Shown: positions 44,639 through 54,376, numbered from the stretch's first letter. The stretch: DNA of 64,000 nucleotides from an uncultured Erythrobacter sp. (GCA_947488085.1 CANKYI010000001.1:1116001-1180000), one strand, 5' to 3'. The notes: generated by a model from the sequence alone, not told the origin. Program-made: numbers and translations.

Positions 44639-44665
44639 CCAACCGAATAGGGGGACTTCGGTTGG
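44639..44665 (-). promoter_or_regulatory. C-loop hairpin 3 (upstream of the YHS gene)
   Basis: Minus strand CCAACCGAA-GTCCCCCTA-TTCGGTTGG; perfect 9-bp stem. Confidence 0.55.
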
Positions 44666-44844
44666 GGGTCCTTGAGAGCTGCCAAGTGGCCGCGCACATC
44701 TGTCAGTTCGCGGCGATCACTGAATTGGTGACAGGTCGGTCAAAAAAAATTGAAAAAAGTTCTGTTATGCCCGTGTGATCCGCGCACTCTCGACACTTCG
44801 GGCGCAATCGGTCACAGCGATTTGACGCAATAAAGCAGGGGCAT

Positions 44845-46002
44845 ATGCGGCTTTCCGATTGTCACAATATCGATGATTTTCGCACGCTGGCAAAAGCTCG
44901 CCTGCCCTTCCCCGTGTTCGATTACATTGATGGTGCTGCGGATGATGAGCTGACCAAAGCGCGCAACACATCCGCATATGACACCGTTGACTTGGTGCCT
45001 GATGTATTGGCGGGAGTGGAGGATATCGACACATCCTGCATGATCCTTGGCCGCAAAAGCGCCCTCCCCTTGATATTGTCACCCACGGCCGTGCAGCGCG
45101 CATTTCATTGGCAGGGAGAAACTGCGGTTGCGAAAGCAGCGGAGAAATTCGGCCTGTGGTTTGGCATTTCCAGCCTTGCCACGCGCAGCATCGAAGAGAT
45201 CGCCGCGCTCACCAGCGGGCCCAAGCTGTTTCAGCTTTACGTGCATAAGGATAAAGGGCTGAACACCAGCATGATCGAACGGTGTCAGGCATCCGGATTT
45301 GATGCGCTGGCACTGACCGTCGACACGATTGTTTCGGGCAAACGAGAGCGGTGCCTCCGTTCCGGATTTACCACCCCGCCTCGTTTTACCGCAGCCAGCA
45401 TGTGGAGTTACGCCACGAGACCGCGCTGGACGCTCGACTATCTCCTGCGCGAAAAATTCAGCCTGCCCAATCTCGACACCCATGTTGCCGAGGGGTCCAG
45501 CCAAGCAGTGAGCATTGCGGAGTATTTCAACACGATGCTCGACACCTCAATGGATTGGGACACCGCCGCTGCGATCCGACAGCAATGGGGCGGGACCTTC
45601 GTTTTGAAAGGCGTGATGAGCGCCAATGATGCCCGCCGCGCGGTTGAAATCGGAGCGGACGCGATCATGATATCTAATCATGGTGGTCGCCAATTGGATG
45701 GTAGCCGCGCTCCCTTTGACCAATTGCCCGAGATTTTGGATGCGGTGGGCGGCAAAATAGAGATCATCTGCGATGGAGGCGTGCGGCGCGGGACTCATGC
45801 GTTAAAAGCGCTTTGCAGCGGAGCGACAGCAGCATCTGGCGGCAGGCTCTACCTTTATGCCTTGGCGGCAGCGGGCCAAGAGGGCGTCGAGCGAGCACTC
45901 AGCATATTAAAGGACGAGATTGAGCGCGGCATGCGGCTTATGGGTGTAAAACAGGTCGAACAATTGACACAGAATAGGCTGCGAAGGCGCTCTGTGTCAT
46001 GA
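44845..46002 (+). CDS. FMN-dependent alpha-hydroxy-acid oxidase/dehydrogenase
   Basis: 'FDYIDGAADDELTKARN', 'MISNHGGRQLDGSRAPFDQLPEI'. Confidence 0.93.
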   Translation: MRLSDCHNIDDFRTLAKARLPFPVFDYIDGAADDELTKARNTSAYDTVDLVPDVLAGVEDIDTSCMILGRKSALPLILSPTAVQRAFHWQGETAVAKAAEKFGLWFGISSLATRSIEEIAALTSGPKLFQLYVHKDKGLNTSMIERCQASGFDALALTVDTIVSGKRERCLRSGFTTPPRFTAASMWSYATRPRWTLDYLLREKFSLPNLDTHVAEGSSQAVSIAEYFNTMLDTSMDWDTAAAIRQQWGGTFVLKGVMSANDARRAVEIGADAIMISNHGGRQLDGSRAPFDQLPEILDAVGGKIEIICDGGVRRGTHALKALCSGATAASGGRLYLYALAAAGQEGVERALSILKDEIERGMRLMGVKQVEQLTQNRLRRRSVS

Positions 46003-46060
46003 AAGCGCAACCCTCTTGCCGCCTTAGCGATCACACGAAATGCAAAATACGGGGCATTCG

Positions 46061-46495
46061 ATGAGAAAATTCGCAACCGCCTTTTCTATCACAGCGCTAT
46101 TGGTCCTTGCCGGGTGCGGCGCATCCGAAACGCCCGATACGACGAGCGAGATTGATGATTTCGCTGCCCGCATCAATGGCAACGATCCTTCACCCGCAGG
46201 CTCAGTCGCACCAACTGTGGTCCCACCCCGGGAAAACGCTGCACCGGGGGCTTACGCGCCTGGCACAGCGACCGATCCTCAGGCACGAACTTGCAATGCC
46301 AACAAGATGGGGCCGTTCATGGGGCGAGTGGCCGATGATGCCACCCGTTTGGAAGTCATTAGTGCCTCGGCGGGTGCCGCTGACGTGCGTTTCATAACGC
46401 CGGGCAGTGACTTTATCCGCCCCGACCCCACCCATCCGCGTCTCAACATTATGCTGGATAATCAGGGTATCATTCGCGACGCACGCTGCGGGTAG
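46061..46495 (+). CDS. Lipoprotein with I78-type peptidase inhibitor-like C-terminus
   Basis: Lipobox 'LLVLAGC'; 'IRPDPTHPRLNIMLDNQGIIRDARCG'. Confidence 0.75.
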   Translation: MRKFATAFSITALLVLAGCGASETPDTTSEIDDFAARINGNDPSPAGSVAPTVVPPRENAAPGAYAPGTATDPQARTCNANKMGPFMGRVADDATRLEVISASAGAADVRFITPGSDFIRPDPTHPRLNIMLDNQGIIRDARCG

Positions 46496-46505
46496 ACACA
46501 GCAAA

Positions 46506-46531
46506 CCCCGCCGCCATTGCTGGCAGCGGGG
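46506..46531. terminator. Hairpin between convergent genes (candidate bidirectional terminator)
   Basis: CCCCGCCGCC-ATTGCT-GGCAGCGGGG, 9/10 pairs. Confidence 0.6.
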
Positions 46532-46554
46532 CTCGAATTGGGTTTTAGACCCGA

Positions 46555-47121
46555 TTAGTCCTGAAAATGCTCATCAGGTGAGTGGGTTGGGTAGTTGGTG
46601 TCACCGCTGGCGATGAAGCCGGGGATGTCTTTTTCCCAGTTTTCCTGAACCGCTTCGTTGAAGTTCAAGTAAAGCGTGCCGTCGACGATCTCGTAAACTT
46701 CTGGATCGCCTGGTGCCAGCGCATCATTCGCGCCGATGGCCCATGCGCAGTATCCGCCGTAAGCTGGTGCATACTTGCTTGGATCTTCGACGAATGCGTC
46801 TGCATTCTCTGCATTTGCAAAGCGATAATCGAACCCGGCATAACGCACGGTGAATTCTTCTGCGCCTTCAACAGGTACGCCGTCGCCAGTGAAGTAGCTA
46901 ACGACGTCAAAACCCGAAACGGCCAGCGTGTCGCCTTTGGTTGCGGTGTGAACAGGCCCAGTCGCTTCGCCGCCGAGATCGGCGTACAATACGGTGCCTT
47001 CAACTTGTTCAGTAGCAACCATGCTGTCGCCTTCGGGAGCGGTTTCAGCTGGTGTGCCGCAAGCAGCAAGCGTGGCGACAAGGGCGATTGCAGTCAGGGG
47101 TGCAAAAATTGACTTTTTCAT
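46555..47121 (-). CDS. Lipoprotein YHS-domain-like paralog
   Basis: Lipobox 'TLAAC'; 'VSGFDVVSYFTGDGVPVEGAEEFTVRYAGFDYRFANAENADAFVEDPSKYAPAYGGYCAWAIG'. Confidence 0.85.
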   Translation of the reverse strand: MKKSIFAPLTAIALVATLAACGTPAETAPEGDSMVATEQVEGTVLYADLGGEATGPVHTATKGDTLAVSGFDVVSYFTGDGVPVEGAEEFTVRYAGFDYRFANAENADAFVEDPSKYAPAYGGYCAWAIGANDALAPGDPEVYEIVDGTLYLNFNEAVQENWEKDIPGFIASGDTNYPTHSPDEHFQD

Positions 47122-47306
47122 AGGGGTATCCTCCTTAAGTAAAACATTCTCACCAGCGGCCTGAGTGCCGGTGACATGACGCAGTTCGCAAGCGCGCGCT
47201 CACAAGTTACAGCTTTTTTTGCGAAGAGTGAGATTTTATTCGATTTTGTCCGATCGAGTGGTTTACCCCGCTTGCAAGCCTGCGGGTTTTCGGCAAAGAC
47301 GACATC

Positions 47307-47360
47307 ATGACTTTGCACACCGCGCTCCTACTACGACTTACGCGCCCTTGGGCGGCATAG
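47307..47360 (+). CDS. Candidate leu leader peptide MTLHTALLLRLTRPWAA*
   Basis: 17-codon ORF with CTC CTA CTA CGA CTT, 93 nt before leuA ATG; nested stem follows the stop. Confidence 0.65.
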   Translation: MTLHTALLLRLTRPWAA

Positions 47361-47452
47361 GTCAGCGCGTGTGATTGCGGCGTGGACCACCGTTCAAGGG
47401 TTCCGCCGACACCACTGACAAGCATCTTAATTGTAAAGCGACCAGCAAAGCC

Positions 47453-49120
47453 ATGTTGAAGCATCCTTCGACCAAATATCGCCCTTTTCCCGCTATCAAT
47501 CTGCCCGATCGCCAATGGCCGGGCCGCATCATCGACAAAGCACCACGCTGGCTTTCAACCGATCTGCGCGATGGCAACCAATCGATTATCGACCCGATGG
47601 ATGCGGTGAAAAAGCGCCGGTTCTTTGACCTGCTCGTCGAAATCGGCGTGAAAGAGATCGAAGTCGGTTTTCCCAGCGCCGGTGCCACTGAATTCGACTT
47701 TATCTCTGGCCTCGTGAAATCGGGCGCAATCCCTGATGATGTCACTGTTCAAGTGCTTACGCAGTCACGTGAGGACTTGATCCGCACATCATTTGAAAGC
47801 CTCGATGGCGCGCGCGTAGCCATTGTGCATCTCTATAATGCGGTCAGCCCGGCATGGCGCGACATCGTGTTCCGTATGAGCAAGGATGAAGTGCGCGAAA
47901 TCGCCGCTACCGGTGCCAAGGTCATGCGCGATGAAGCCGCCAAGCGTCCGGACACTGATTGGCATTTCCAATACAGTCCAGAAACATTCTCCACCGCGGA
48001 GATCGATTTCAGCATTGAGGTATGTGCAGCGGTGATGGAGGTGCTTGAACCCTCTCAAGAAAAACCCATCATCTTGAATCTGCCCGCCACAGTTGAGGCA
48101 GCGACGCCCAATATCTACGCCGATCAGATCGAATATTTCTGTCGCAATCTGCCCAATCGCGACTGCGCGATCATCTCTCTCCATACCCACAATGATCGCG
48201 GCACTGGCGTTGCAGCGGCAGAGTTGGGGTTGATGGCCGGTGCAGACCGGGTTGAGGGATGCCTGTTTGGCAATGGAGAGCGAACGGGCAATTGTTGCCT
48301 CGTGACGATGGGCCTGAACCTTTACACCCAAGGGGTCGATCCCGGCCTCGACTTCTCCGACATTGATCGGGTGATCGAGACGGTCGAATATTGCAACGAC
48401 TTACCTGTGCACCAACGCCACCCCTATGGTGGTGAGCTGGTCTACACCGCATTTTCCGGCAGTCATCAGGATGCGATCAAGAAGGGTTTCGAAGCGCGTA
48501 GCACGCAGAATGACGAGGCATGGCGCGTTCCCTATCTTCCCATCGACCCTGCCGATCTGGGCCGCAATTACGAAGCCGTCATCCGCGTTAACTCGCAAAG
48601 CGGCAAAGGCGGATTTGCATGGGTTCTGGAACAGGATCAGGGGCTAAAACTGCCAAAGGCAATGCAGGCCAATTTCTCTGCCCATGTCCAACATCTCGCC
48701 GACGAGCTGGGCCGCGAATTGAACGCTGCCGATATCTGGGATGCATTCAAAGCAGCCTATCATGTGCAAACGACCGACAAGCATTTCCAATTGGTCGACT
48801 ACGAAGAAAGCCGTGCATCCGATGGCACCCGCATGTTCGCAGGCAAAATTGCAGTCGCAGGCGGCGAACAAAGCGTTTCAGGCCGCGGCAATGGGCTTAT
48901 CTCCAGCGTCGTCAGCACGTTAGAGGGAGCATTCGACCTCGATATCAAAGTGCTCGATTATACCGAACACGCGCTGGGTTCTGGTCGTGATGCGCGCGCT
49001 GCTGCCTATCTTAAGTGCGAAAGCGGCGGGCGCGTCATCTGGGGCTGCGGCATTGACGAAGACGTGGCGACCGCAAGTGTTCGGGCAGTGTTGAGCGCAG
49101 CGAATTCCGCGGTGGGATAA
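47453..49120 (+). CDS. leuA: 2-isopropylmalate synthase
   Basis: '[44 protein letters not shown]', '[39 protein letters not shown]'. Confidence 0.98.
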   Translation: MLKHPSTKYRPFPAINLPDRQWPGRIIDKAPRWLSTDLRDGNQSIIDPMDAVKKRRFFDLLVEIGVKEIEVGFPSAGATEFDFISGLVKSGAIPDDVTVQVLTQSREDLIRTSFESLDGARVAIVHLYNAVSPAWRDIVFRMSKDEVREIAATGAKVMRDEAAKRPDTDWHFQYSPETFSTAEIDFSIEVCAAVMEVLEPSQEKPIILNLPATVEAATPNIYADQIEYFCRNLPNRDCAIISLHTHNDRGTGVAAAELGLMAGADRVEGCLFGNGERTGNCCLVTMGLNLYTQGVDPGLDFSDIDRVIETVEYCNDLPVHQRHPYGGELVYTAFSGSHQDAIKKGFEARSTQNDEAWRVPYLPIDPADLGRNYEAVIRVNSQSGKGGFAWVLEQDQGLKLPKAMQANFSAHVQHLADELGRELNAADIWDAFKAAYHVQTTDKHFQLVDYEESRASDGTRMFAGKIAVAGGEQSVSGRGNGLISSVVSTLEGAFDLDIKVLDYTEHALGSGRDARAAAYLKCESGGRVIWGCGIDEDVATASVRAVLSAANSAVG

Positions 49121-49143
49121 GCGGCTAAGAGGGGGAACATCAC

Positions 49144-50298
49144 ATGCTGAAGAGAATGAGCAAAGGCATCGTTTGTGCGGGGCTTTTCGCATTTATCTCC
49201 GCATGTTCTGACCCGATGGTCGGAGCCGAAGTTCGCGAACAGCTCGAAACCGCCGCCTCTGCTGACATATCGCGCATCATTGGCGACGAAGCTGAGCGCC
49301 TTGGCGTTACAGCGATGAGCGTGACCGTTCTTGAAGCCGACGCCGAACCGCAGAGCCTGTATTTCGGACGCGCGGCAGAGGGTGGCCTGTTCCAAGCTGC
49401 GAGCCTTTCCAAAGCGGTCGCAGCGGCAGTGATCCTAACTCTGGCGGAGCGCGAGGACGTAGCGCTGGATGATGACATTCGCGGCCAGATCACGTCAGTG
49501 GATATCGCGTCTCTATCTGGCGGCGACCGGGCCATCACATTGCGTCAATTGCTGTCCCACACAACCGGCGCATCGCAAAGCGGCTACCCCGGTTATCCTC
49601 GCGACTCTGACCTGCCGACCACAGCCGACATCATCTCAGCCCCGCCTCGTATCTTTGAAAGCACGCTCGCCTTTGATGGGACACCGGGCGAGTTTCTGTA
49701 TTCGGGCGGCGGGTATATGATTGCGCAATTGTGGGCTGAGGATGTTTCGGGCATGCCATTTGAGGCGCTCGCAGATGAGCTTTTGTTCGACCCGCTTTCG
49801 CTGGAGCAAAGCACCTTTAGCCAGCCCATTGATGAAGCCGCAATTGCGCCCCTGACATTGGTTGGAGCGGATGCGAGCTTCGACGCGTTGGACGGGGTTT
49901 TCACAAGCGTTGAGGACAGCTGGCACGATTACCCCGAACAGGCGGCCGCCGGCCTATGGACCACATCACATGACTACGCCCGTTTTGCCGCAGCACTTCT
50001 GGATGCAGCCGATGGCGCGGACAATGCCATTTCGAGCGATGTGGCAAAGGCCATGATCGCACCACAAGTGGCCCTAGAAGAAGGGCAGCACTATGGTCTG
50101 GGCACGCAATTGGTGATGAAGGATGATGGCAGCATCCGCTTCGTGTCGCACAGCGGCGCAAACACCGGCTATAGAGCGCTATTCTCCGCCCGCCCCCGCA
50201 CCGACGACAAGCCGCACCGAGTAGTCGTATCGTTCACAAACACCACAAGCGGCGCCAGCCTGAACGAGGCAGTGGTGTTCGCGCTTACGGGGAAATAG
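49144..50298 (+). CDS. Serine hydrolase (class C beta-lactamase-like)
   Basis: SxxK 'FQAASLSKAVAAA', 'LRQLLSHTTGASQSGYPGYP'. Confidence 0.88.
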   Translation: MLKRMSKGIVCAGLFAFISACSDPMVGAEVREQLETAASADISRIIGDEAERLGVTAMSVTVLEADAEPQSLYFGRAAEGGLFQAASLSKAVAAAVILTLAEREDVALDDDIRGQITSVDIASLSGGDRAITLRQLLSHTTGASQSGYPGYPRDSDLPTTADIISAPPRIFESTLAFDGTPGEFLYSGGGYMIAQLWAEDVSGMPFEALADELLFDPLSLEQSTFSQPIDEAAIAPLTLVGADASFDALDGVFTSVEDSWHDYPEQAAAGLWTTSHDYARFAAALLDAADGADNAISSDVAKAMIAPQVALEEGQHYGLGTQLVMKDDGSIRFVSHSGANTGYRALFSARPRTDDKPHRVVVSFTNTTSGASLNEAVVFALTGK

Positions 50299-50350
50299 CA
50301 ACGTCATGCGCCCGATCGGCTGCGCCGGCGGAGAAACTGTCGCTTACAAC

Positions 50351-50731
50351 CTAGGTCCTTGCGCCATTTGCGAGGGCCGGTGGGCTGATGATCAACCATC
50401 CTCCTGCAATCAGGTGAAGTAATGTGGCCGCATGATAGAACAGCGTTTGTGCTTCGGCTGCATGGATGGAGACGCTGGGATCAAACGCCAACGCTATGCT
50501 GAGCGCAGTGCGAGCCAAGCCAGCGAGCAACATGATCACGCCCCACAAACGCACAGCGACGCGCCATCCACGCCCGGTCACGATGGCTCCCAACGACAAC
50601 ACAACCAACCCAAACGCCAACACGCCAAGCGGTGCGAAACTGCCGATCAGCGCGTAATCCACTGCGCGCCATGCCCACATTACAACAGTGAGCGTCAGCA
50701 AGACGTGCCCTCCGCCGATCCCGCTGTTCAT
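50351..50731 (-). CDS. Small membrane protein of unknown function
   Basis: 126 aa, four hydrophobic segments; overlaps the M28 gene. Confidence 0.6.
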   Translation of the reverse strand: MNSGIGGGHVLLTLTVVMWAWRAVDYALIGSFAPLGVLAFGLVVLSLGAIVTGRGWRVAVRLWGVIMLLAGLARTALSIALAFDPSVSIHAAEAQTLFYHAATLLHLIAGGWLIISPPALANGART

Positions 50732-51576
50732 GGTGTCACCAACATCTCTATCGCCGCGGCGGCCAGGTCGATACCGCTCTCCAAATAGGCGCGGTCGATC
50801 TCGGTGTCCTCGGATGAGTGATAGGCGGCGTTGAAGTCCCCATCACTCAAATTTTCAGTCAGGAACGCAGCCGTAAAACCGCGCCTGCGAAAACTCACAT
50901 GGTCAGAGCTGTTGAAGTCGGCTCGCACCAATCGGATGCCGCGTTCCTCTGCCGCCGCGATATAGGCGTCTGCCACAGGGCCATCGGGCGCATCCAAGTC
51001 GAACACACCGTCCCCATTGCCGTCATAGCCCAGCATATCGAAATTATGCATCGAGTGCAGCGACCGGCCAGAGGCAAGCCATTGCGCTGCAAACACATCA
51101 CTGCCGACTTTGCCATCTTCCTCAGCATCAAACAGGACAAAGGTGATATTCGCATTGCGGATCGGCAACGCAGATAGACGTTCAACCAAAGCAATGACCG
51201 CATAGGTCCCGCTGGCATTGTCATCGGCGCCCGGACTACCCGGGACGGTGTCATAATGCGCGCCGATGATGATGTTGCGTTCGCTCGGGGTGCTAGCAGG
51301 CAATTGTGCGACGACATTGATCCCGGTTTGCGGCGGCATAATCAGGTCAAGCGCCCAGTGGATATTGGGCACACGGTAAGCGCGCTGTTCGCTCTCCACA
51401 CCAGCCGCAATCAAAGCTTGCTCAATCTTCATGGCGGCATCGGCGCGCTGTAACTTGGTAGCGCGTTCCCCGCTAAAAGCAGGCATATTGCCGCCAACTT
51501 CCACTGAATTCGCGCCGACTGCCAAAAACGCCGCGAGGGCGATGACGCACATCTTACTTGCCAAATTCCCCCGCAT
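50728..51576 (-). CDS. Exported M28-family metallopeptidase
   Basis: 'IIIGAHYDTVPGSPGADDNASGTYAVIALVERL', 'FVLFDAEEDGKVGS'; SD AGGAGGG. Confidence 0.92.
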   Translation of the reverse strand: MRGNLASKMCVIALAAFLAVGANSVEVGGNMPAFSGERATKLQRADAAMKIEQALIAAGVESEQRAYRVPNIHWALDLIMPPQTGINVVAQLPASTPSERNIIIGAHYDTVPGSPGADDNASGTYAVIALVERLSALPIRNANITFVLFDAEEDGKVGSDVFAAQWLASGRSLHSMHNFDMLGYDGNGDGVFDLDAPDGPVADAYIAAAEERGIRLVRADFNSSDHVSFRRRGFTAAFLTENLSDGDFNAAYHSSEDTEIDRAYLESGIDLAAAAIEMLVTP

Positions 51577-51697
51577 TCACCCTCCTATCGATTACAGTTG
51601 TAAACATGTAAGGTAATTGCGCAAGTGCGGCTTAACTTGCCCCGCTACTGCGATGTTCCTACACATCACAGCAACACGGGATTTGAGGTGAGAGACT

Positions 51698-53959
51698 ATG
51701 CAGATTTGGACAGGCACGATCGCCACGGCGACACTTTTGGGCACTGCACAACTCGCAGCTCAACCAACCTATGAAGCAACCATCACGCGTACCGACTACA
51801 ACATCCCGCATATCACCTCCGAAACGTGGTCCGGCATCGGATACGGTGTGGCCTATGCCTATGCGCAGGACAATTTCTGCATGTTGGCAGAGGAGTTTGC
51901 GACCGTCGCGGGTGAACGCTCAATGCATTTCGGACCTGAAGCCACATCAGTGCTGGGCTTTTCTGACGTCGACAATTTGACCTCGGACACATTTTTTCGC
52001 GGATCGATAGACCTCCCGACTTTGCGCGATGGTTGGTCCAGTCAAAGCGCCGAGGCGCAGCAGATCGTCGATGGCTATGTCGTGGGTTACAATCGCTACC
52101 TTACGGACACAGGGCCGGATGCGCTCCCAGAGGAATGCCGTAATGCAAGCTGGGTGCGGCGCATCACGCGCGATGATATGCTGCGCCTCAATGAAAAACA
52201 GATGTTGCTGGCCAGCTCGCTCGCGCTGGCACCCGGAATTGCTACCGCTGCGCCTCCCGGAGCAGAACAACCCGCTGACACCGCGCATATCGTCCTGCCC
52301 GACAATGAAGACCTGCGATTTGGCAGCAACGGGTGGGCGTTTGGCGGCGATGCGACTGGTGAACAGGGCGGCCTGTTAATCGGCAACCCGCATTTCCCGT
52401 GGGAAGGCCCATCGCGCTTTTGGCAATTGCACGTGACAAAACCCGGCGAATATGACGCAATGGGCGTTGGGCTGGCCGGCACGCCGTTCGTGACACTTGG
52501 TTTTAACAAGGATGTCGCGTGGACTCATACAGTCACCGCCGCGCGCCATTTCACTCTCTATGCCCTGACCCTCTCTGCCGATGATCCCACAATCTATATG
52601 GTCGATGGAGAGCCGGTGGCGATGACGACACGCCAAGTGAGCATCCCGATGCCCGACGGCGCACCCGCAGTCGAGCGCACATTGTATTCCACCCGTTTTG
52701 GCGCGGTTGTGACCATTCCCGGCACACCGATTGGGTGGAGTGAGACATCCGCCTTTGCCATTCAGGATGCAAATAGCGGCAATCAGCGCGCAATCGACAC
52801 GTGGCTGCGCATCGGACAGGCCGCCAATGTCGGCGAGATTGAAAGCGTCGTGAGTGAGACGCTCGGCATTCCGTGGGTCAACACCATTGCCGCTGATCGT
52901 GAAGGCAATGCTTTGCACGCCGATATCACTGCGGTTCCCGGTGTCTCACCCGAATTTATCGAACAATGTTCAACGCCGTTTTCCGGCCTTGTCGCAGGGA
53001 TGGTCACACTGCTCGACGGGACACGGGGCGAATGCGATTGGCGCACAACCTCCGAGGACCCACTTGCTGGATTGCTACCCGCCAGCGACCAAGCGGCGCG
53101 CACACGGCGTGACTATGTGACGAATTCCAACGACAGCTACTGGATCAGCAATCCACGCGCCCCCTATCGCCAACTTTCGCCAATTCTCGGTGATTTTGAG
53201 GATGAGTTGAGCCTGCGAACGCGGTCGAACTTTATTGAAACAGAGGCTGCGATTGCCAGCGGCCCGTTTGACCGCGATGATGCAAAGATCCTCGTCTTTG
53301 CCAATCGCAGTTTAGCCGCAGAGATGGTGGTCGAGCCGCTGCTGGCACTGTGTCCACAGCACCCGCAATATGCCGAAGCGTGTGAAGCGCTTTCCGGATG
53401 GGACCGCCGCTTTGATATCGACAGTCGCGGTGCGTATCTATTCGCCGCATTCTGGGAAAAGGCCCGGAGCAACAGCAACCTTTGGCAAGTGGCATTTGAC
53501 GGCAGCGATCCGATTAATACACCGCGCGACCTCAACGAAACTGATGGTGAAGCGCTGCTCATGGCATTGGGGTCAGCAGCAGACGAGATCACCGCAGCAG
53601 GCATCGCATTGGATGCCCAATGGGGTGAAGTGCAGACCCGTCGTGCGCCCGGTGGCGAAGCCATCGCGATCCATGGCGGCCCGGGCACTGCCGGTGTGCT
53701 GAACATGCAAATCGGACGAGAAGTTGACGGCGGCCTGACCCCGCGTCACGGATCGAGCTACATCCAAATTGTGACTTTCGATGAAGATGGGCCGGTGGCC
53801 GATGCTATCCTTAGCTATTCGCAATCGACCAACCCGGCCTCACCTCATTATGCCGATCAAACACAGCTCTATTCACGCAAGGAATGGCACCGCCTGCCCT
53901 TTACGCCTGAAGAAGTCGCCGCGGCGCAACAGGGTGAGGTGACGCGAATTTCGGAATAG
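51698..53959 (+). CDS. Penicillin acylase-family (Ntn hydrolase) protein
   Basis: 'ITRTDYNIPHITSETWSGIGYGVAYAYAQDNFCML'; predicted self-cleavage site G-S in 'RFGSNGWAFGG'. Confidence 0.93.
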   Translation: MQIWTGTIATATLLGTAQLAAQPTYEATITRTDYNIPHITSETWSGIGYGVAYAYAQDNFCMLAEEFATVAGERSMHFGPEATSVLGFSDVDNLTSDTFFRGSIDLPTLRDGWSSQSAEAQQIVDGYVVGYNRYLTDTGPDALPEECRNASWVRRITRDDMLRLNEKQMLLASSLALAPGIATAAPPGAEQPADTAHIVLPDNEDLRFGSNGWAFGGDATGEQGGLLIGNPHFPWEGPSRFWQLHVTKPGEYDAMGVGLAGTPFVTLGFNKDVAWTHTVTAARHFTLYALTLSADDPTIYMVDGEPVAMTTRQVSIPMPDGAPAVERTLYSTRFGAVVTIPGTPIGWSETSAFAIQDANSGNQRAIDTWLRIGQAANVGEIESVVSETLGIPWVNTIAADREGNALHADITAVPGVSPEFIEQCSTPFSGLVAGMVTLLDGTRGECDWRTTSEDPLAGLLPASDQAARTRRDYVTNSNDSYWISNPRAPYRQLSPILGDFEDELSLRTRSNFIETEAAIASGPFDRDDAKILVFANRSLAAEMVVEPLLALCPQHPQYAEACEALSGWDRRFDIDSRGAYLFAAFWEKARSNSNLWQVAFDGSDPINTPRDLNETDGEALLMALGSAADEITAAGIALDAQWGEVQTRRAPGGEAIAIHGGPGTAGVLNMQIGREVDGGLTPRHGSSYIQIVTFDEDGPVADAILSYSQSTNPASPHYADQTQLYSRKEWHRLPFTPEEVAAAQQGEVTRISE

Positions 53960-53968
53960 GTCGCACCA

Positions 53969-54376
53969 CTACGCTGCCTTGAGTTGAGCGTTAACCAAGG
54001 TCCGGTGGACCAATTGCGCCAGTTCACTTGGCCCGGCGGGCTTCTCAAGCATTGGTGCCTCAATCCCCCCCATATCCACGTCGCCGCCTCCGGGATATCC
54101 CGAACTATAGATCACCGGCATGGTAGGAAATTGATCTCGCACCAATTGTGCAAGTTCGAACCCGCAAACATCACCAGGCAAAACGATATCGGTTAGTAAC
54201 AGATCAAATCGCGCGCCATCATCGATCATGGCCAGAGCCTGCGCTCCAGATTGAGCCAGTAACACTTTGTAATTTAGGCCTTCCATTACGTCAGCTATCA
54301 TCATGCGCAAGAGGACTTCATCCTCCACCACCAATAATGTCTGTCCGTTGCCCATTGGAAAATCGTCGTTCTGCAT
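53969..54376 (-). CDS. Stand-alone response-regulator receiver protein
   Basis: 'LLVVEDEVLLRMMIADVMEG', 'FDLLLTDIVLPGDVCGFELA', 'MLEKP'. Confidence 0.9.
   Translation of the reverse strand: MQNDDFPMGNGQTLLVVEDEVLLRMMIADVMEGLNYKVLLAQSGAQALAMIDDGARFDLLLTDIVLPGDVCGFELAQLVRDQFPTMPVIYSSGYPGGGDVDMGGIEAPMLEKPAGPSELAQLVHRTLVNAQLKAA

Noticed and set aside
47268-47290. CCCGC-TTGCAAGCCT-GCGGG-TTTT as terminator ahead of the leu leader
   Set aside because: Only a 5-bp stem and T4; too weak to call as a terminator, no upstream plus-strand gene needs one.
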